Of a stretch of 64,000 nucleotides of DNA, positions 19,096-30,117 are shown piece after piece. Positions within the stretch are counted from its first letter, which is position 1, and each line of letters starts with the position of its first letter. Made by a program: the position numbers and the translations under genes. Under the pieces are notes generated by a model. The model was not told where the DNA came from. It was given only the letters and a program-made list of their open reading frames with translations, and ran no database searches. This DNA is from Streptomyces sp. NBC_00162 (GTDB lineage: Bacteria > Actinomycetota > Actinomycetes > Streptomycetales > Streptomycetaceae), in the NCBI RefSeq assembly GCF_024611995.1, contig NZ_CP102509.1, forward strand, positions 3,100,001 to 3,164,000, read 5' to 3'.

Positions 19096-19781
19096 CGGCC
19101 CGGCCTGATGCTCAGGTCGTTGACCTCGGCGTCGCGCGGCAGGTCGATGGCCATGACGATGGTGGTCGCCACGGACTCGGGGTCGATCCAGGCGGCGGCG
19201 TCGTACTCCTTGCCCTCCTGGGAGTGCACCTTGGCCTGCATGGGGCTGGCGGTACGCCCCGGGTACACGGAGGTGACGCGGATGCCGTTGGCCTTCTCCT
19301 CTTCCCGCAGGGAGTCGGCGAGGGCCTTGAGACCGTGCTTGGAGGCGGCGTAGGCGCTCCAGTCGGCGTGGGCGTGGAGTCCGGCGCCGGAGTTCACGAA
19401 GAGGACGTCGGCGTGCGAGGCGCGCAGGGTGGGCAGCAGCAGCCGGGTGACCTCGGCGGGGGCGATCAGGTTCACGTTGAGCTGCTGGTGCCAGGTCTTG
19501 GGGCGCAGCTCCCCCACCGGTCCGAGGTCCACGATCCCCGCGATGTGCAGCAGGGAGTCGATCCGCTCGGGGATGGCCTGCTTGGAGAAGGCCCACGAGA
19601 GCCGGTCGGGGTCGGCGAGGTCGCCGACGAGGGCCCGCGCACCGGGGTACCGCGCGATGAGCTCCTTGCCGCGTCCGGCGTCGCGGGCGAGGAGGACGAG
19701 GTCGTCGCCGCGGGCGTGCAGCCGGGCCGCGACGGCGGCGCCGATGCCGGACCCGGCACCGGTGATCAGGTGAGTAGCCAT
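19092..19781 (-). CDS. Short-chain dehydrogenase/reductase (SDR)
   Basis: About 229 residues with a classical SDR fold: the cofactor loop TGAGSGIG near the N-terminus, NSGAGLHAHADW before the active site, and the catalytic YAASKHG (Tyr-x-x-x-Lys). It should be an NAD(P)(H)-dependent oxidoreductase of an unknown alcohol or ketone. The ATG at 19781 (MATHLITG) places the nucleotide-binding strand at the start as in homologues; an in-frame ATG at 19790 is an alternative. It is translationally coupled to the methionine-synthase-like gene, which suggests joint expression, though no pathway is obvious. Confidence 0.88.
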   Translation of the reverse strand: MATHLITGAGSGIGAAVAARLHARGDDLVLLARDAGRGKELIARYPGARALVGDLADPDRLSWAFSKQAIPERIDSLLHIAGIVDLGPVGELRPKTWHQQLNVNLIAPAEVTRLLLPTLRASHADVLFVNSGAGLHAHADWSAYAASKHGLKALADSLREEEKANGIRVTSVYPGRTASPMQAKVHSQEGKEYDAAAWIDPESVATTIVMAIDLPRDAEVNDLSIRPGR

Positions 19782-19936
19782 ACCGCCCATGCTCGCACCC
19801 CGCCAGGCCCCGGGAGCCGCGCGGTACGCCGTCTTGATCACGCTAGGAGCGATCACGGCCGGTGCCGCCGTGGCCGTCGCCGGGTGGCCGAGCCAGGTCC
19901 GTCAGGGCGCGGCCGCGGTTTCGCTTGCCTCCGGGG

Positions 19937-20902
19937 TCATGCTGGCGCGGGCTGGAAGGTGCGCCGGTAGGCGATCGGGGAGATGCCGAGGGCGGAACGC
20001 ATGTGCTGGCGCAGGGAGTTCGCCGAGCCGAAGCCGGCCCGGTGGGCGACCAGGTCGACCGGCAGGTCACTGGACTCCAGCAAGTGGCGGGCGATCTCGA
20101 GGCGTTGGGTGGTGAGCCACTGCACCGGGGTCATGCCGACCTCGTCGCGGAAGCGCCGGGTGAAGGTGCGCAGGCTCATCCGGGCGTGGCCGGCGAGCTC
20201 GGCCAGCGCGATCGGTTCGGCGAGGCGTTCCAGGGCCCAGGCGCGGGTGGCGGTGGTCGTGGCCACGGTGGGTTCGGGGACCGGCCGGTCGATGTACTGA
20301 GCCTGGCCGCCGTCGCGCCACGGCGGTACGACGCACAGCCGGGCCGCGCGGTTGGCCACGGCCGTGCCGTGGTCCTGGCGGATCATGTAGAGGCAGAGGT
20401 CGACGCCGGCGGCCACGCCCGCCGAGGTGAGGATGTCTCCGTCGTCGACGAAGAGCACCTCCTCGTCGAGCCGGACGCGCGGGAAGCCGCGCTGGAACTC
20501 GGGTGCGTGCAGCCAGTGCGTGGTGGCGACCCGGCCGTCGAGCAGCCCGGCGGCGGCGAGGACGTACGAGCCGGTGCACAGGGAGACCAGCCGGGTGCCG
20601 GGCCTGATCGCGGCGAGGGCGTCGACCAGGGCCTGCGGCAGGGGCGCGCCGTGCGCGAGCTCGTCCATGGAGTGCGTGGGCGTGATGATCACGGTGTCGG
20701 CCGCGGCGAGGGCTTCGGGGCCCGCCGCGACGCCGACGGTGAAGCCCGCGTCACTGGTCACGGGCTGCCCGTCGGCGGTGCAGACGGTCAGCTCGTAGAG
20801 CGGGTTCCCGGCCTCGTCCAGGGCGTTGCCGAAGACCCGGGAGGGGATCCCGAGCTCGAACGGGGGGACGCCTTCGAGGGCGAGTACGGCAATGCGGTGC
20901 AT
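19937..20902 (-). CDS. GlxA-type transcriptional regulator (DJ-1/PfpI domain plus AraC HTH)
   Basis: 321 residues. The N-terminal DJ-1/PfpI-like domain (about 1-190) has a nucleophile-elbow position reading SLCTGSYVLAAAGLL. The C-terminal AraC-type double helix-turn-helix (about 215-315) has LAGHARMSLRTFTRRFRDEVGMTPVQWL and AHRAGFGSANSLRQHMRSALGISPIAYRR. Regulators of this type sense small metabolites through the amidase-like domain and activate nearby genes. The divergent NADP-dependent oxidoreductase gene starts about 100 bp away and is a plausible target. The start is an ATG at 20902. Confidence 0.93.
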   Translation of the reverse strand: MHRIAVLALEGVPPFELGIPSRVFGNALDEAGNPLYELTVCTADGQPVTSDAGFTVGVAAGPEALAAADTVIITPTHSMDELAHGAPLPQALVDALAAIRPGTRLVSLCTGSYVLAAAGLLDGRVATTHWLHAPEFQRGFPRVRLDEEVLFVDDGDILTSAGVAAGVDLCLYMIRQDHGTAVANRAARLCVVPPWRDGGQAQYIDRPVPEPTVATTTATRAWALERLAEPIALAELAGHARMSLRTFTRRFRDEVGMTPVQWLTTQRLEIARHLLESSDLPVDLVAHRAGFGSANSLRQHMRSALGISPIAYRRTFQPAPA

Positions 20903-21005
20903 GGCCAGATTCTGTCACATGGTGGCCGGACGGCCAATACCACGGCCTCGCTCCGGAGCCGAAGCTGGTTCCACAGCAGCACGAAACGCAACTGAGGAGA
21001 AACAC

Positions 21006-21929
21006 ATGCGCGCCATCGTCGTCAGCCAGTGGGGCGGACCCGAGGTACTGACCGAGACCGAGCTGGACCGCCCGGAGCCGGGCCTGGGCGAGATCCTGGT
21101 ACGGGTCCACGCGGCCGGCGTGAACCCGGTGGACTGGAAGACCCGCGAGAGCGGCGCCCTGATCCCCTGGGGGCCGGTCCCGATGGTCGGCTGGGACGTG
21201 TCGGGCACCGTCGAGGCCGTCGGACCGGGCGTGACCCTGTACCGGGCGGGCGACGAGGTCTACGGGATGCCCCGCTTCCCGCAGCAGGCCGGCGGGTACG
21301 CCGAGTACGTGACGGCCCCCGCGCGGCACTTCGCCCCCAAGCCCGCCTCGCTCGACCACGTACAGGCGGCGGCGCTGCCGCTGGCGGCCCTGACCGCCTG
21401 GCAGGCGCTGGTGGACACCGCCGGGGTGTCGGCCGGGCAGCGGGTGCTGGTGCACGCGGCGGCCGGCGGGGTCGGCCACCTGGCCGTGCAGATCGCCAAG
21501 GCCCGCGGTGCGTACGTGATCGGCACCGCGAGTGCGGGCAAGCACGCGCTGCTGCGCGACCTCGGCGCGGACGAGGTGATCGACTACCGCACCACGGCCT
21601 TCGAGGAGGCGGTCGCCGACGTGGACGTGGTGATCGACGCGATCGGCGGGGACTACACGCAGCGCTCGCTGAAGGTGATCAAGCCGGGCGGACACCTGGT
21701 GACCCTGCCGGGCCCGGACGGCATCCCGGCCGACACGGCGGGCGTGCACGCCGCCTGGGTCCTGGTGGAGCCGGACCTCGCCGGCCTGCGGGAGATCGCG
21801 GCCCTGGCCGACCAGGGCCTGCTGAAGCCCCTGGTCGACACGGTCCTGCCGCTGGAGCAGGCCGCGAAGGCCCACGAGATCGGCGAGCAGGGCCGCACCA
21901 CCGGCAAGATCGTCCTGACGGTCGCCTAA
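21006..21929 (+). CDS. NADP-dependent quinone-oxidoreductase-like protein (MDR family)
   Basis: 307 residues of the medium-chain dehydrogenase/reductase family, zeta-crystallin/quinone oxidoreductase branch. Features are the GroES-like N-terminus ([14 protein letters not shown]), no structural zinc cysteines, and the Rossmann motif [20 protein letters not shown] (about 150-170). It should reduce quinones or enones with NADPH. The ATG at 21006 has a GAGGAG site 7-8 nt upstream. It diverges from the GlxA-type regulator. The stop overlaps the convergent mnmA stop by 4 bp. Confidence 0.9.
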   Translation: MRAIVVSQWGGPEVLTETELDRPEPGLGEILVRVHAAGVNPVDWKTRESGALIPWGPVPMVGWDVSGTVEAVGPGVTLYRAGDEVYGMPRFPQQAGGYAEYVTAPARHFAPKPASLDHVQAAALPLAALTAWQALVDTAGVSAGQRVLVHAAAGGVGHLAVQIAKARGAYVIGTASAGKHALLRDLGADEVIDYRTTAFEEAVADVDVVIDAIGGDYTQRSLKVIKPGGHLVTLPGPDGIPADTAGVHAAWVLVEPDLAGLREIAALADQGLLKPLVDTVLPLEQAAKAHEIGEQGRTTGKIVLTVA

Positions 21930-23071
21930 GCGGAGGCGGCGGCGCCGGCCGTGGCCCGGGTGGTCGTCGCGATGGTGGCGGAGCCGACCACGCGCGTGCC
22001 GTCGTAGAGCACGATCGCCTGGCCGGGGGCCACGCCGCGGACCGGCTCGGTGAAGGAGACGCGCAGCTCGCCGTCCACGAGCTCGGCGAAGACCTCGGTC
22101 TCGCCGCCGTGGGCGCGCAGCTGGGCGGTGTAGGTGCCCGGGGCGGCGGCCGTGGATCCGCACCAGCGGGGGCGGATCGCGGTCAGGGCGGTGACGTCGA
22201 GGGCCTCGACGGGGCCGACGGTGACGGTGTTGTTCACGGGCGAGATGTCGAGGACGTAGCGCGGCTTGCCGTCGGCGGCGGGGTGGCCGATGCGCAGGCC
22301 CTTGCGCTGGCCGATGGTGAACCCGAAGGCGCCCTCGTGGGTGCCGACCTTCTCGCCGGTCGCCTCGTCGACGATGTCGCCCTCGGCCTTGCCGAGTCGG
22401 TTCGCGAGGAAGCCCTGGGTGTCGCCGTCGGCGATGAAGCAGATGTCGTGGCTGTCGGGCTTCTTGGCCACGGCCAGACCGCGCTCCTCGGCCTCGGCGC
22501 GGATCTCTTCCTTGGTGGTGAGGGTGTCGCCGAGCGGGAAGAGCGCGTGGGCGAGCTGCTTCTCGTCGAGGACGCCGAGGACGTACGACTGGTCCTTGGC
22601 CATGTCGGAGGCCCGGTGCAGCTCGCGGGAGCCGTCCTCGTTCAGGACGACGGTGGCGTAGTGACCGGTGCAGACGGCGTCGAAGCCGAGGGCGAGGGCC
22701 TTGTCGAGCAGCGCCGCGAACTTGATCTTCTCGTTGCAGCGCAGGCACGGGTTCGGGGTGCGCCCGGCCTCGTACTCGGAGATGAAGTCCTCGACCACGT
22801 CCTCGCGGAAGCGCTCGGCGAGGTCCCAGACGTAGAAGGGGATGCCGATGACGTCCGCGGCGCGGCGGGCGTCGCGGGAGTCCTCGATGGTGCAGCAGCC
22901 GCGGGCGCCGGTCCGGAAGGACTGCGGGTTCGCGGAGAGCGCGAGGTGGACGCCGGTCACGTCGTGCCCGGCTTCCACGGCGCGGGCGGCGGCGACGGCG
23001 GAGTCCACGCCGCCTGACATGGCGGCCAGGACGCGGAGTGGGCGGGCGGTGCGCGGCAGGTTCTCAGTCAT
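21926..23071 (-). CDS. mnmA: tRNA-specific 2-thiouridylase MnmA
   Basis: 381 residues. The PP-loop SGGVDSA (residues 19-25), the nucleophile Cys109 in NPCLRCN and the persulfide-forming Cys211 in [10 protein letters not shown] are all present, as is CTGHYA. MnmA adenylates U34 of Lys, Glu and Gln tRNAs and inserts sulfur, giving the s2U34 that stabilises wobble pairing. The sulfur comes from a cysteine desulfurase, and a desulfurase gene lies 760 bp upstream on the same strand, separated by an oppositely oriented amidase gene. The C-terminal Ala/Thr-rich tail is lineage-specific. Confidence 0.96.
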   Translation of the reverse strand: MTENLPRTARPLRVLAAMSGGVDSAVAAARAVEAGHDVTGVHLALSANPQSFRTGARGCCTIEDSRDARRAADVIGIPFYVWDLAERFREDVVEDFISEYEAGRTPNPCLRCNEKIKFAALLDKALALGFDAVCTGHYATVVLNEDGSRELHRASDMAKDQSYVLGVLDEKQLAHALFPLGDTLTTKEEIRAEAEERGLAVAKKPDSHDICFIADGDTQGFLANRLGKAEGDIVDEATGEKVGTHEGAFGFTIGQRKGLRIGHPAADGKPRYVLDISPVNNTVTVGPVEALDVTALTAIRPRWCGSTAAAPGTYTAQLRAHGGETEVFAELVDGELRVSFTEPVRGVAPGQAIVLYDGTRVVGSATIATTTRATAGAAASA

Positions 23072-23139
23072 AGCACCGTCCAGAGTACGGGGAACCGCGC
23101 GGGGTCACTGCGCGTTATCGGCTGTGGGGGGTGGATCAC

Positions 23140-23838
23140 ATGGTGAAGCAGGGGAAGAAGTCTCCGGGCAGGACCCGCAGGGCGGTGCTCTTCGGCGGGC
23201 TCGGGATCTTCACGGTCGCGGCATTCGCCGGGCGTCAGGAGATCGGGCGCGCGTGGTGGCTGGTGCCCGGGGTGAGCAAGCCGCGCAAGGAGGGCGAGCT
23301 GGACCACGCCGGCGCGAGCTGGACGGCGGCTTCGCCCGCGAACTGGCGGCTGGCGGACCGGCCCGACGACTACCGGGTGGACCGGATCGTCGTCCATGTC
23401 ACACAGGGCGGCTTCGAATCCTCCGTGGACGCGTTCAAGAACCCCTGGCACAAGGCCTCGGCCCACTACATCGTGCGCGGGGACGGCCACATAGAGCAGA
23501 TGGTGCGCGAGCTGGATGTGGCGTTCCACGCGGGGAACCGCTCGATGAACGAGCGCAGCGTCGGCATCGAGCACGTGGGCTTCGTCGACCGGCCGCAGGA
23601 CTTCACGGACGCGATGTACGCGGCCTCGGCCCGGCTGGCGGCCGACGTCTGCCGCAGATACGGCATTCCGGCGGACCGCAAGCACATAGTCGGCCACTCC
23701 GAGGTTCCGGGCGCCGACCACACGGACCCGGGCCGCCACTGGGACTGGGACCGGTACATACGCATGGTCGGCGAGGCCCTGTCGAACCAGCCTGGCCAGT
23801 CCGCCCAGTCGAACCAGGCCCGGACAGGGCCTAGCTGA
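23140..23838 (+). CDS. N-acetylmuramoyl-L-alanine amidase (Amidase_2/PGRP fold)
   Basis: About 232 residues. The basic N-terminus followed by the hydrophobic [17 protein letters not shown] is a signal anchor or Tat-like signal (an Arg-Arg pair, TRRAVLFGG, precedes it). The catalytic domain contains the zinc ligands in IVVHVTQGG and [18 protein letters not shown], as in T7-lysozyme-type amidases and peptidoglycan-recognition proteins. It should cut the amide bond between MurNAc and the stem peptide outside the cell. The ATG at 23140 is preferred to the GTG at 23131 because a G-rich site lies at the right distance. The gene sits alone on the plus strand between mnmA and the desulfurase, and its 3' end overlaps the latter by 8 bp. 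Confidence 0.9.
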   Translation: MVKQGKKSPGRTRRAVLFGGLGIFTVAAFAGRQEIGRAWWLVPGVSKPRKEGELDHAGASWTAASPANWRLADRPDDYRVDRIVVHVTQGGFESSVDAFKNPWHKASAHYIVRGDGHIEQMVRELDVAFHAGNRSMNERSVGIEHVGFVDRPQDFTDAMYAASARLAADVCRRYGIPADRKHIVGHSEVPGADHTDPGRHWDWDRYIRMVGEALSNQPGQSAQSNQARTGPS

Positions 23839-24994
23839 GGCCCGCCGTGCGGGCCCGTTCCACGGCCGGGCCGATGGCCGCCGCCAGGGCGGCGACGTCG
23901 TCCTTGGTGGAGGTGTGGCCCAGGGAGAAGCGCAGGGTGCCGCGGGCCAGCTGGGGGTCGGTGCCGGTGGCCAGCAGGACGTGGCTCGGCTGAGCCACGC
24001 CGGCGGTGCAGGCGGAGCCCGTGGAGCACTCGATGCCCTGTGCGTCGAGCAGCAGCAGGAGGGAGTCGCCCTCGCAGCCGGGGAAGCTGAAGTGGGCGTT
24101 GGCCGGGAGCCGGTCGTCGGGGTCTCCGCCGAGGACGGCGTCCGGAACGGCCCCGCGGACGGCGGCGATCAGCTCGTCGCGCAGGCCGCCGATCTCGGTG
24201 ACGAACCGTTCGCGCCGCTCGGCGGCGAGGACGGCGGCCACGGCGAACGCCGCGATGGCCGGCACGTCGAGGGTGCCGGAGCGGACGTGCCGCTCCTGGC
24301 CGCCGCCGTGCAGTACGGGGACGGGGCTCTGGTCGCGGCCCAGCAGCAGGGCTCCGATGCCGTACGGGCCGCCGACCTTGTGACCGCTGACGGTCATGGC
24401 GGCGAGGCCGCTGTCGCCGAAGGAGACGTCGAGCTGCCCGAAGGCCTGGACGGCGTCGGAGTGCAGCGGGATGCCGTGTTCGCGGGCGACGGCGGCCAGT
24501 TCGCGGACCGGCATGACGGTGCCGATCTCGTTGTTGGCCCACATCACGGTGGCCAGGGCCACGTCGTCGGGGTTGCGCTCCACCGCCTCCCGGAAGGCGT
24601 CCGTGTGCACCCGCCCGTAGCGGTCGACGGGCAGGTACTCGACCTGCGCGCCCTCGTGCTCGGCGAGCCAGTGGACCGCGTCGAGCACGGCGTGGTGCTC
24701 GACGGGGCTGGCCAGGACCCGGGTCCTGGCGGGGTCGGCGTCCCGGCGGGCCCAGTAGAGGCCCTTGACGGCGAGGTTGTCGGCCTCCGTGCCGCCGGCG
24801 GTGAAGACCACCTCGCTCGGGCGGGCGCCGATCGCGTCGGCGAGGGCCTCGCGGGCCTCCTCGACGGTTCGGCGCGCCCGGCGGCCGGCGGCGTGCAGGG
24901 AGGACGCGTTCCCCGTGGCGGCGAACTGCGCGGTCATCGCCGCAGCGGCCTCCGGCAGCATCGGGGTGGTGGCAGCGTGGTCGAGGTAGGCCAT
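23831..24994 (-). CDS. Cysteine desulfurase (NifS/IscS family)
   Basis: 387 residues of the class-V PLP aminotransferase fold, NifS/IscS subfamily. PLP lysine is Lys206 in [11 protein letters not shown], the His ahead of it is in SPVEHHAV, and the catalytic Cys329 lies in STGSACTAG. It removes sulfur from L-cysteine as an enzyme-bound persulfide. Because mnmA lies just downstream on the same strand, tRNA thiolation is the most likely destination of the sulfur; no iron-sulfur assembly genes are adjacent. Confidence 0.94.
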   Translation of the reverse strand: MAYLDHAATTPMLPEAAAAMTAQFAATGNASSLHAAGRRARRTVEEAREALADAIGARPSEVVFTAGGTEADNLAVKGLYWARRDADPARTRVLASPVEHHAVLDAVHWLAEHEGAQVEYLPVDRYGRVHTDAFREAVERNPDDVALATVMWANNEIGTVMPVRELAAVAREHGIPLHSDAVQAFGQLDVSFGDSGLAAMTVSGHKVGGPYGIGALLLGRDQSPVPVLHGGGQERHVRSGTLDVPAIAAFAVAAVLAAERRERFVTEIGGLRDELIAAVRGAVPDAVLGGDPDDRLPANAHFSFPGCEGDSLLLLLDAQGIECSTGSACTAGVAQPSHVLLATGTDPQLARGTLRFSLGHTSTKDDVAALAAAIGPAVERARTAGLS

Positions 24995-25041
24995 GATCCC
25001 CCGATTCTACGAGTCCGCCGGGGCCGCCCTTGCCCCGCCCG

Positions 25042-25896
25042 TCAGGTGCGAGGTGCGCGGGCGAGCTGGCGGGACTGGGCGACCAGGTGGTCGGCCGAGT
25101 CCCATACCTCGGCGTCCTCCTCGAGGAAGCCGCCGGCCAGGTTGCGGGTGGTGATGGCGACCCGGAGCGGGCCCGGGGCCGGGCGGCGCCGGATGTGGGT
25201 GGTGAGCTCCACGGTCGGGGTCCAGCCGATCAGGCCGAGGTCGAAGGAGGTCGGCGGCAGTGCGTCCACCGCCAGGAGCATGGACAGCGGGTCGGCGTCG
25301 CGGCCGTCGGCCAGCTCGAACCAGGCCCGCATCTCGCCCTTGCCCGAGGGCGCGCCGAGGGCCCAGCCCGCGGTCGCGGGGTCCAGCCGCAGCCGGAGCC
25401 GGTCCACGATCGCGGAACTCCCGGGGATCGGGGCCGGGCCGGCCTCGGGGCCGATGCAGTCCTCGTAGGACGGCATGACGGGCGGCAGCGCCGCGGTCCG
25501 TACGTCGTCGGGCAGGGCGGAGAGGTCGCCGTAGGAGGCGAGGACGCGGATGCGCTCGATCTCGGCGCCGCTCTCGTCGTACTGGAACAGCGAGGCCTGG
25601 CCCGTGGAGAGGGTGCGGCCCATCCGTACCACCTGCGTGCGGATCACGGCGGGGCCGGGCACGGAGGAGGTCAGGTAGTGCGCGGAGACGGTGAAGGGGT
25701 CCGGGTGCGGCAGGGCCGCCGACAGGGCCCGGCCGACCAGGGCCAGCAGGTATCCGCCATTGACGGCGCTGATGATCGTCCATCCGGAGGAGAGCTCCGC
25801 GTCGTACACCCCGGGCTCGTCCGCGCGCGCGGTGATGGTGGTGTCGCGGTCGAACTCGCTGTCGCCGATGGTTGCCTGGGCAGCTGCGTGTGACAT
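25042..25896 (-). CDS. Acyl-CoA thioesterase-like protein (double hot-dog fold)
   Basis: 284 residues resembling TesB-like/thioesterase-superfamily proteins with two hot-dog domains. The N-terminal half has AELSSGWTIISAVNGGYLLALVGRAL, the Gly-Gly-Tyr helix motif of these folds, and SAHYLTSSVPGPAVIRTQVVRMGRTLS. The second half has DLGLIGWTPTVELTTHIRRRP and GGFLEEDAEVWDSADHLVAQSRQL. Such enzymes hydrolyse acyl-CoA thioesters; no substrate can be named. The gene stands alone on the minus strand, 48 bp from the next gene. Confidence 0.85.
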   Translation of the reverse strand: MSHAAAQATIGDSEFDRDTTITARADEPGVYDAELSSGWTIISAVNGGYLLALVGRALSAALPHPDPFTVSAHYLTSSVPGPAVIRTQVVRMGRTLSTGQASLFQYDESGAEIERIRVLASYGDLSALPDDVRTAALPPVMPSYEDCIGPEAGPAPIPGSSAIVDRLRLRLDPATAGWALGAPSGKGEMRAWFELADGRDADPLSMLLAVDALPPTSFDLGLIGWTPTVELTTHIRRRPAPGPLRVAITTRNLAGGFLEEDAEVWDSADHLVAQSRQLARAPRT

Positions 25897-25943
25897 GAAA
25901 CCGACGGTACACCCGGTTGCTACTAAGCGGTAGCTTTCTTTTG

Positions 25944-26600
25944 TTACGGCTCTTCGGCCACCGACGAGCGGCGGTTCCAGGCCAGGGGTGCCCGCCAGTG
26001 GTAGCGCATCGCGAGCAGGCGCATGACGAACGTGGTGACGATCGCGAGGCCGGTGGTGAAGGCGTTGAGGGAGTCCAGGGCGATGAAGACGGCGACCATC
26101 GCGGCGCCGACCGTGGCGGGCACGGCATACATCTCGCGGTCGCGCAGCAGCGAGGGCACCTCATTGGCGAGTACGTCGCGCAGTACGCCACCGCCGACGG
26201 CCGTGGCGAGGCCCAGCGCGGCGGACGCGGTGAGGCCGAGGCCGTACTCGTAGGCCTTGGTCGTGCCCGTCACGCAGAACAGCGCGAGGCCGGCGGCGTC
26301 GAAGACGTTGATGGCCCGGTTGATCCGCTGGACCTCGGGGTGCAGGAAGAAGACGAGCGCGGCGGCGACCAGCGGGGTGACGAAGAAGCTGAGCTCACCG
26401 AAGGCGGCCGGGGGGACGGCGCCGATGACGAGGTCGCGGAAGAGGCCGCCGCCGAGGGCGGTGACCAGGGCGAGGACGGCGATGCCGAAGACGTCGAAGT
26501 TCTTGCGGACGGCGAGCAGGGAGCCCGCCGTGGCGAAGACGAAGATGCCGGCGAGGTCCAAGGCATGCTGGACCCCGGGCGGGAAGAGATCGTGGAGCAC
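25944..26600 (-). CDS. TRIC-type (YadS/UPF0126) integral membrane protein
   Basis: About 218 residues with seven hydrophobic segments arranged as two repeats. Each repeat has the family's glycine motif: TALGGGLFRDLVIG in the first and TAVGGGVLRDVLANEVP in the second. UPF0126/TRIC proteins form trimeric cation channels or glycine transporters in the plasma membrane. The GTG at 26600 (VLHDLFPPGVQHAL) puts the first helix near the N-terminus, as in homologues; the reading frame remains open further upstream. No partner gene is adjacent. Confidence 0.88.
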   Translation of the reverse strand: MLHDLFPPGVQHALDLAGIFVFATAGSLLAVRKNFDVFGIAVLALVTALGGGLFRDLVIGAVPPAAFGELSFFVTPLVAAALVFFLHPEVQRINRAINVFDAAGLALFCVTGTTKAYEYGLGLTASAALGLATAVGGGVLRDVLANEVPSLLRDREMYAVPATVGAAMVAVFIALDSLNAFTTGLAIVTTFVMRLLAMRYHWRAPLAWNRRSSVAEEP

Positions 26601-26717
26601 CGGCTCATTGTCGCCTGTGGCGTGCCCGCCCCGTGCCGGGGCTCGGGCCGCCGGGTCCAGGACGTACGGCTCCGCCCCCCGCAAACTCCCCCAGACTCCG
26701 TCCGGGGGGGGACCCCA

Positions 26718-26745
26718 GGCGGGGCTGGAAGGATCCAGCCCCGCC
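26718..26745 (-). terminator. Hairpin terminator after the oligopeptide transporter operon
   Basis: GGCGGGGCTGG and CCAGCCCCGCC form a perfect 11-bp stem around AAGGAT, 15 bp beyond the last gene of the minus-strand ABC operon. The flank (26664-26717) holds degenerate pieces of the GGCTCCGCCCC-type intergenic repeat. Confidence 0.8.
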
Positions 26746-26759
26746 CTCGGTTTCGTCCG

Positions 26760-27872
26760 CTACTCCGAAACCGTGACCACCGCGTCCGCCGCGCCCGGCA
26801 GGGGCTGGTCGCCCGGTGCCTGGTCAGGGGCGTTCTCGGGGTGGTGGCAGGCCACCTGGTGGCCGGTCTTCAGGGCCAGCAGCGGCGGCTCCTGCGTCGT
26901 GCAGATCTGCGTGGCCTTCCAGCACCGCGTGTGGAAGCGGCAGCCGCTCGGCGGCGAGATCGGCGACGGCACGTCGCCCTTGAGCAGGATGCGGCCGCTC
27001 TTGACGCCGCGCCGCCGCGGGTCCGGCACCGGCACGGCCGACATCAGCGCCGTGGTGTACGGGTGCATCGGCGCCCCGTACAGCGACTTGTTGTCCGCCA
27101 GCTCGACGATCTTGCCGAGGTACATCACCGCGATGCGGTCCGAGACGTGCCGGATGACCGACAGGTCGTGCGCGATGATCACGTACGTGAGGCCGAGCTC
27201 CTCCTGGAGGTCGTCCAGCAGGTTGACCACCTGGGCCTGGATCGACACGTCCAGCGCCGAGACGGGCTCGTCCGCGACCACCAGCTTCGGCTTCAGCGCC
27301 AGCGCCCGCGCGATGCCGATGCGCTGCCGCTGACCGCCCGAGAACTCGTGCGGGTAGCGGTTGTAGTGCTCGGGGTTGAGGCCCACCAGCGACAGCAGCC
27401 GCTGCACCTCCGCCTTGAGCCCGCCCTCCGGAGTGACCCCCTGGAGCTTGAACGGCGCGCTGACGATGGTGCCCACCGTGTGCCGGGGGTTCAGCGAACC
27501 GTACGGGTCCTGGAAGATCATCTGGATGTCGCGGCGCATCGGCCGCATCCCGGCGACGCCGAGGTGCGTGATGTCCTTGCCCTCGAACTCAACGGTGCCG
27601 CCGGTTGGTTCGAGCAGCCGCGTGATCAGCCGGCCCATGGTCGACTTGCCGCAGCCGGACTCGCCGACGATGCCCAGGGTCTCACCGCGCCGGACGTCGA
27701 AGTCGATGCCGTCGACGGCCTTGACCGCGCCCGCCTGCCGCCGCAGCAGCCCCTTGGTGATGGGGAAGTGCTTCGTCAGACCGGAGACCTTGAGCAGCAG
27801 CTCAGGGGCGTCGGGAGAGCCCGTGGCCTGCGCGGGAATGACGGCCGGATCCGTCTTCTTGATGTCGGTCAC
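26760..27872 (-). CDS. Oligopeptide ABC transporter ATP-binding protein (OppF/DppF type)
   Basis: 370 residues. The nucleotide-binding domain has Walker [13 protein letters not shown], the signature [15 protein letters not shown], Walker [14 protein letters not shown] and an H-loop His in IIAHDLSV. The C-terminal oligopeptide-transporter extension includes cysteines ([15 protein letters not shown]) that in this family can bind an iron-sulfur cluster. It pairs with the OppD-type ATPase to power peptide uptake. The GTG start at 27872 overlaps the upstream gene's stop (GTGA). It is the last gene of a five-gene operon. Confidence 0.94.
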   Translation of the reverse strand: MTDIKKTDPAVIPAQATGSPDAPELLLKVSGLTKHFPITKGLLRRQAGAVKAVDGIDFDVRRGETLGIVGESGCGKSTMGRLITRLLEPTGGTVEFEGKDITHLGVAGMRPMRRDIQMIFQDPYGSLNPRHTVGTIVSAPFKLQGVTPEGGLKAEVQRLLSLVGLNPEHYNRYPHEFSGGQRQRIGIARALALKPKLVVADEPVSALDVSIQAQVVNLLDDLQEELGLTYVIIAHDLSVIRHVSDRIAVMYLGKIVELADNKSLYGAPMHPYTTALMSAVPVPDPRRRGVKSGRILLKGDVPSPISPPSGCRFHTRCWKATQICTTQEPPLLALKTGHQVACHHPENAPDQAPGDQPLPGAADAVVTVSE

Positions 27873-28962
27873 AGCTTCGGCGCAATCTCTTCGGTCCAGA
27901 TCCGGGTCCGCTCCTCGGCCGACATGTGGCAGGCGGACCAGTGGCGGGTGCCGTCCTCCTCGACCAGCTCCGGCCGCACCGTGCGGGTCACGTTGCCCTT
28001 GGGTACGTCGGCGTACGGGCAGCGCGGGTTGAAGGCACAGCCGCTCGGGATGTTGATGAGGCTGGGCGGCGAACCCTTGACCGGGATGAGGCGCTCGGTC
28101 TGTTCGCGGTCGATGCGCGGCATCGAGCCCAGCAGGCCCCAGGTGTACGGGTGCCGGGGTTCGTAGAAGACCTTCTCCGCCGTGCCCCGCTCGACGCACC
28201 GGCCGCCGTACATCACGAGGAGTTCGTCGGCCATCTCGGCGACCACGCCGAGGTCGTGCGTGATCATGATGACCGCCGAGCCGAACTCCTGCTGGAGGTC
28301 CCGGATGAGGTCGAGGATCTGCGCCTGGACGGTGACGTCCAGGGCGGTCGTCGGCTCGTCCGCGATGAGCAGCTCGGGGTTGTTGACCAGTGCCATCGCG
28401 ATCATGGCGCGCTGGCGCATGCCGCCGGAGAACTCGTGCGCGTAGCTGTCGACCCGCTTGTGCGGCTCGGGGATGCCCACGCGGTCGAGGAGCTCGATGG
28501 CCCGCGTGCGCGCGACCTTCTTGTCGACCTTGTTGTGGACCCGGTAGGCCTCGGCGATCTGCTTGCCGATGGTGAAGTAGGGGTGCATCGCCGACAGCGG
28601 GTCCTGGAAGATCATCGCGATCTCCCGGCCGCGCAGCTTGCGCACCTCGTCCTCGTCGGCGGAGAGCAGCTCCTTGCCGTTCAGCCAGATCTCGCCGGAG
28701 ATCCTGGCCCGCTGGCGGCCGTACTGGCCCACGCGGTGCAGGCCCATGATGCCGAGCGAGGTGACCGACTTGCCGGAGCCGGACTCGCCCACGATGCCGA
28801 GGGTCTTGCCCTTCTCCAGCGTGAAGGAGAGTCCGTCGACCGACTTGACCAGTCCGTCCTCGGTCGGGAAGTGCACCTTGAGGTCGCGGACCTCGAGGAA
28901 GGCGGTGGAGGGCCGCGTACCGGCGACCGGCTCGTTCAGAGCTCCGGTCTTGGTGAGATCGG

Positions 28963-28966
<4 letters not shown>
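27869..28966 (-). CDS. Oligopeptide ABC transporter ATP-binding protein (OppD/DppD type)
   Basis: 365 residues. Walker A is [13 protein letters not shown], the signature [15 protein letters not shown], Walker [14 protein letters not shown] and the H-loop [14 protein letters not shown]. The C-terminal extension has the family's Cys-containing end ([14 protein letters not shown]). It forms a heterodimeric ATPase with the OppF-type protein. The ATG overlaps the stop of the upstream permease gene (ATGA), and its own stop overlaps the next start, so three genes are tightly coupled. Confidence 0.95.
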
Positions 28967-29961
<995 letters not shown>

Positions 29962-30117
29962 TGCGCTCGGCCTGGCTGCGGCCCGGGGGCGCCCCCTTCT
30001 GGAGAGCGCCCCCAAGCCGAAACCGCGGCCATCACCTGCCCTTCGTGCCTAGCGGGTGTGGCACTGGAACACTGGAACTGAAACGGGGACTAGCTACTGC
30101 GACTGACTGGCGAACCG

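Noticed and set aside
19789..20115. Plus-strand frame with a transmembrane-like N-terminus between the SDR and GlxA-type genes
   Set aside because: The first 50 residues look hydrophobic, but the frame then runs antisense into the GlxA-type gene with Arg/Gly/Pro-rich low-complexity sequence and has no ribosome-binding site.
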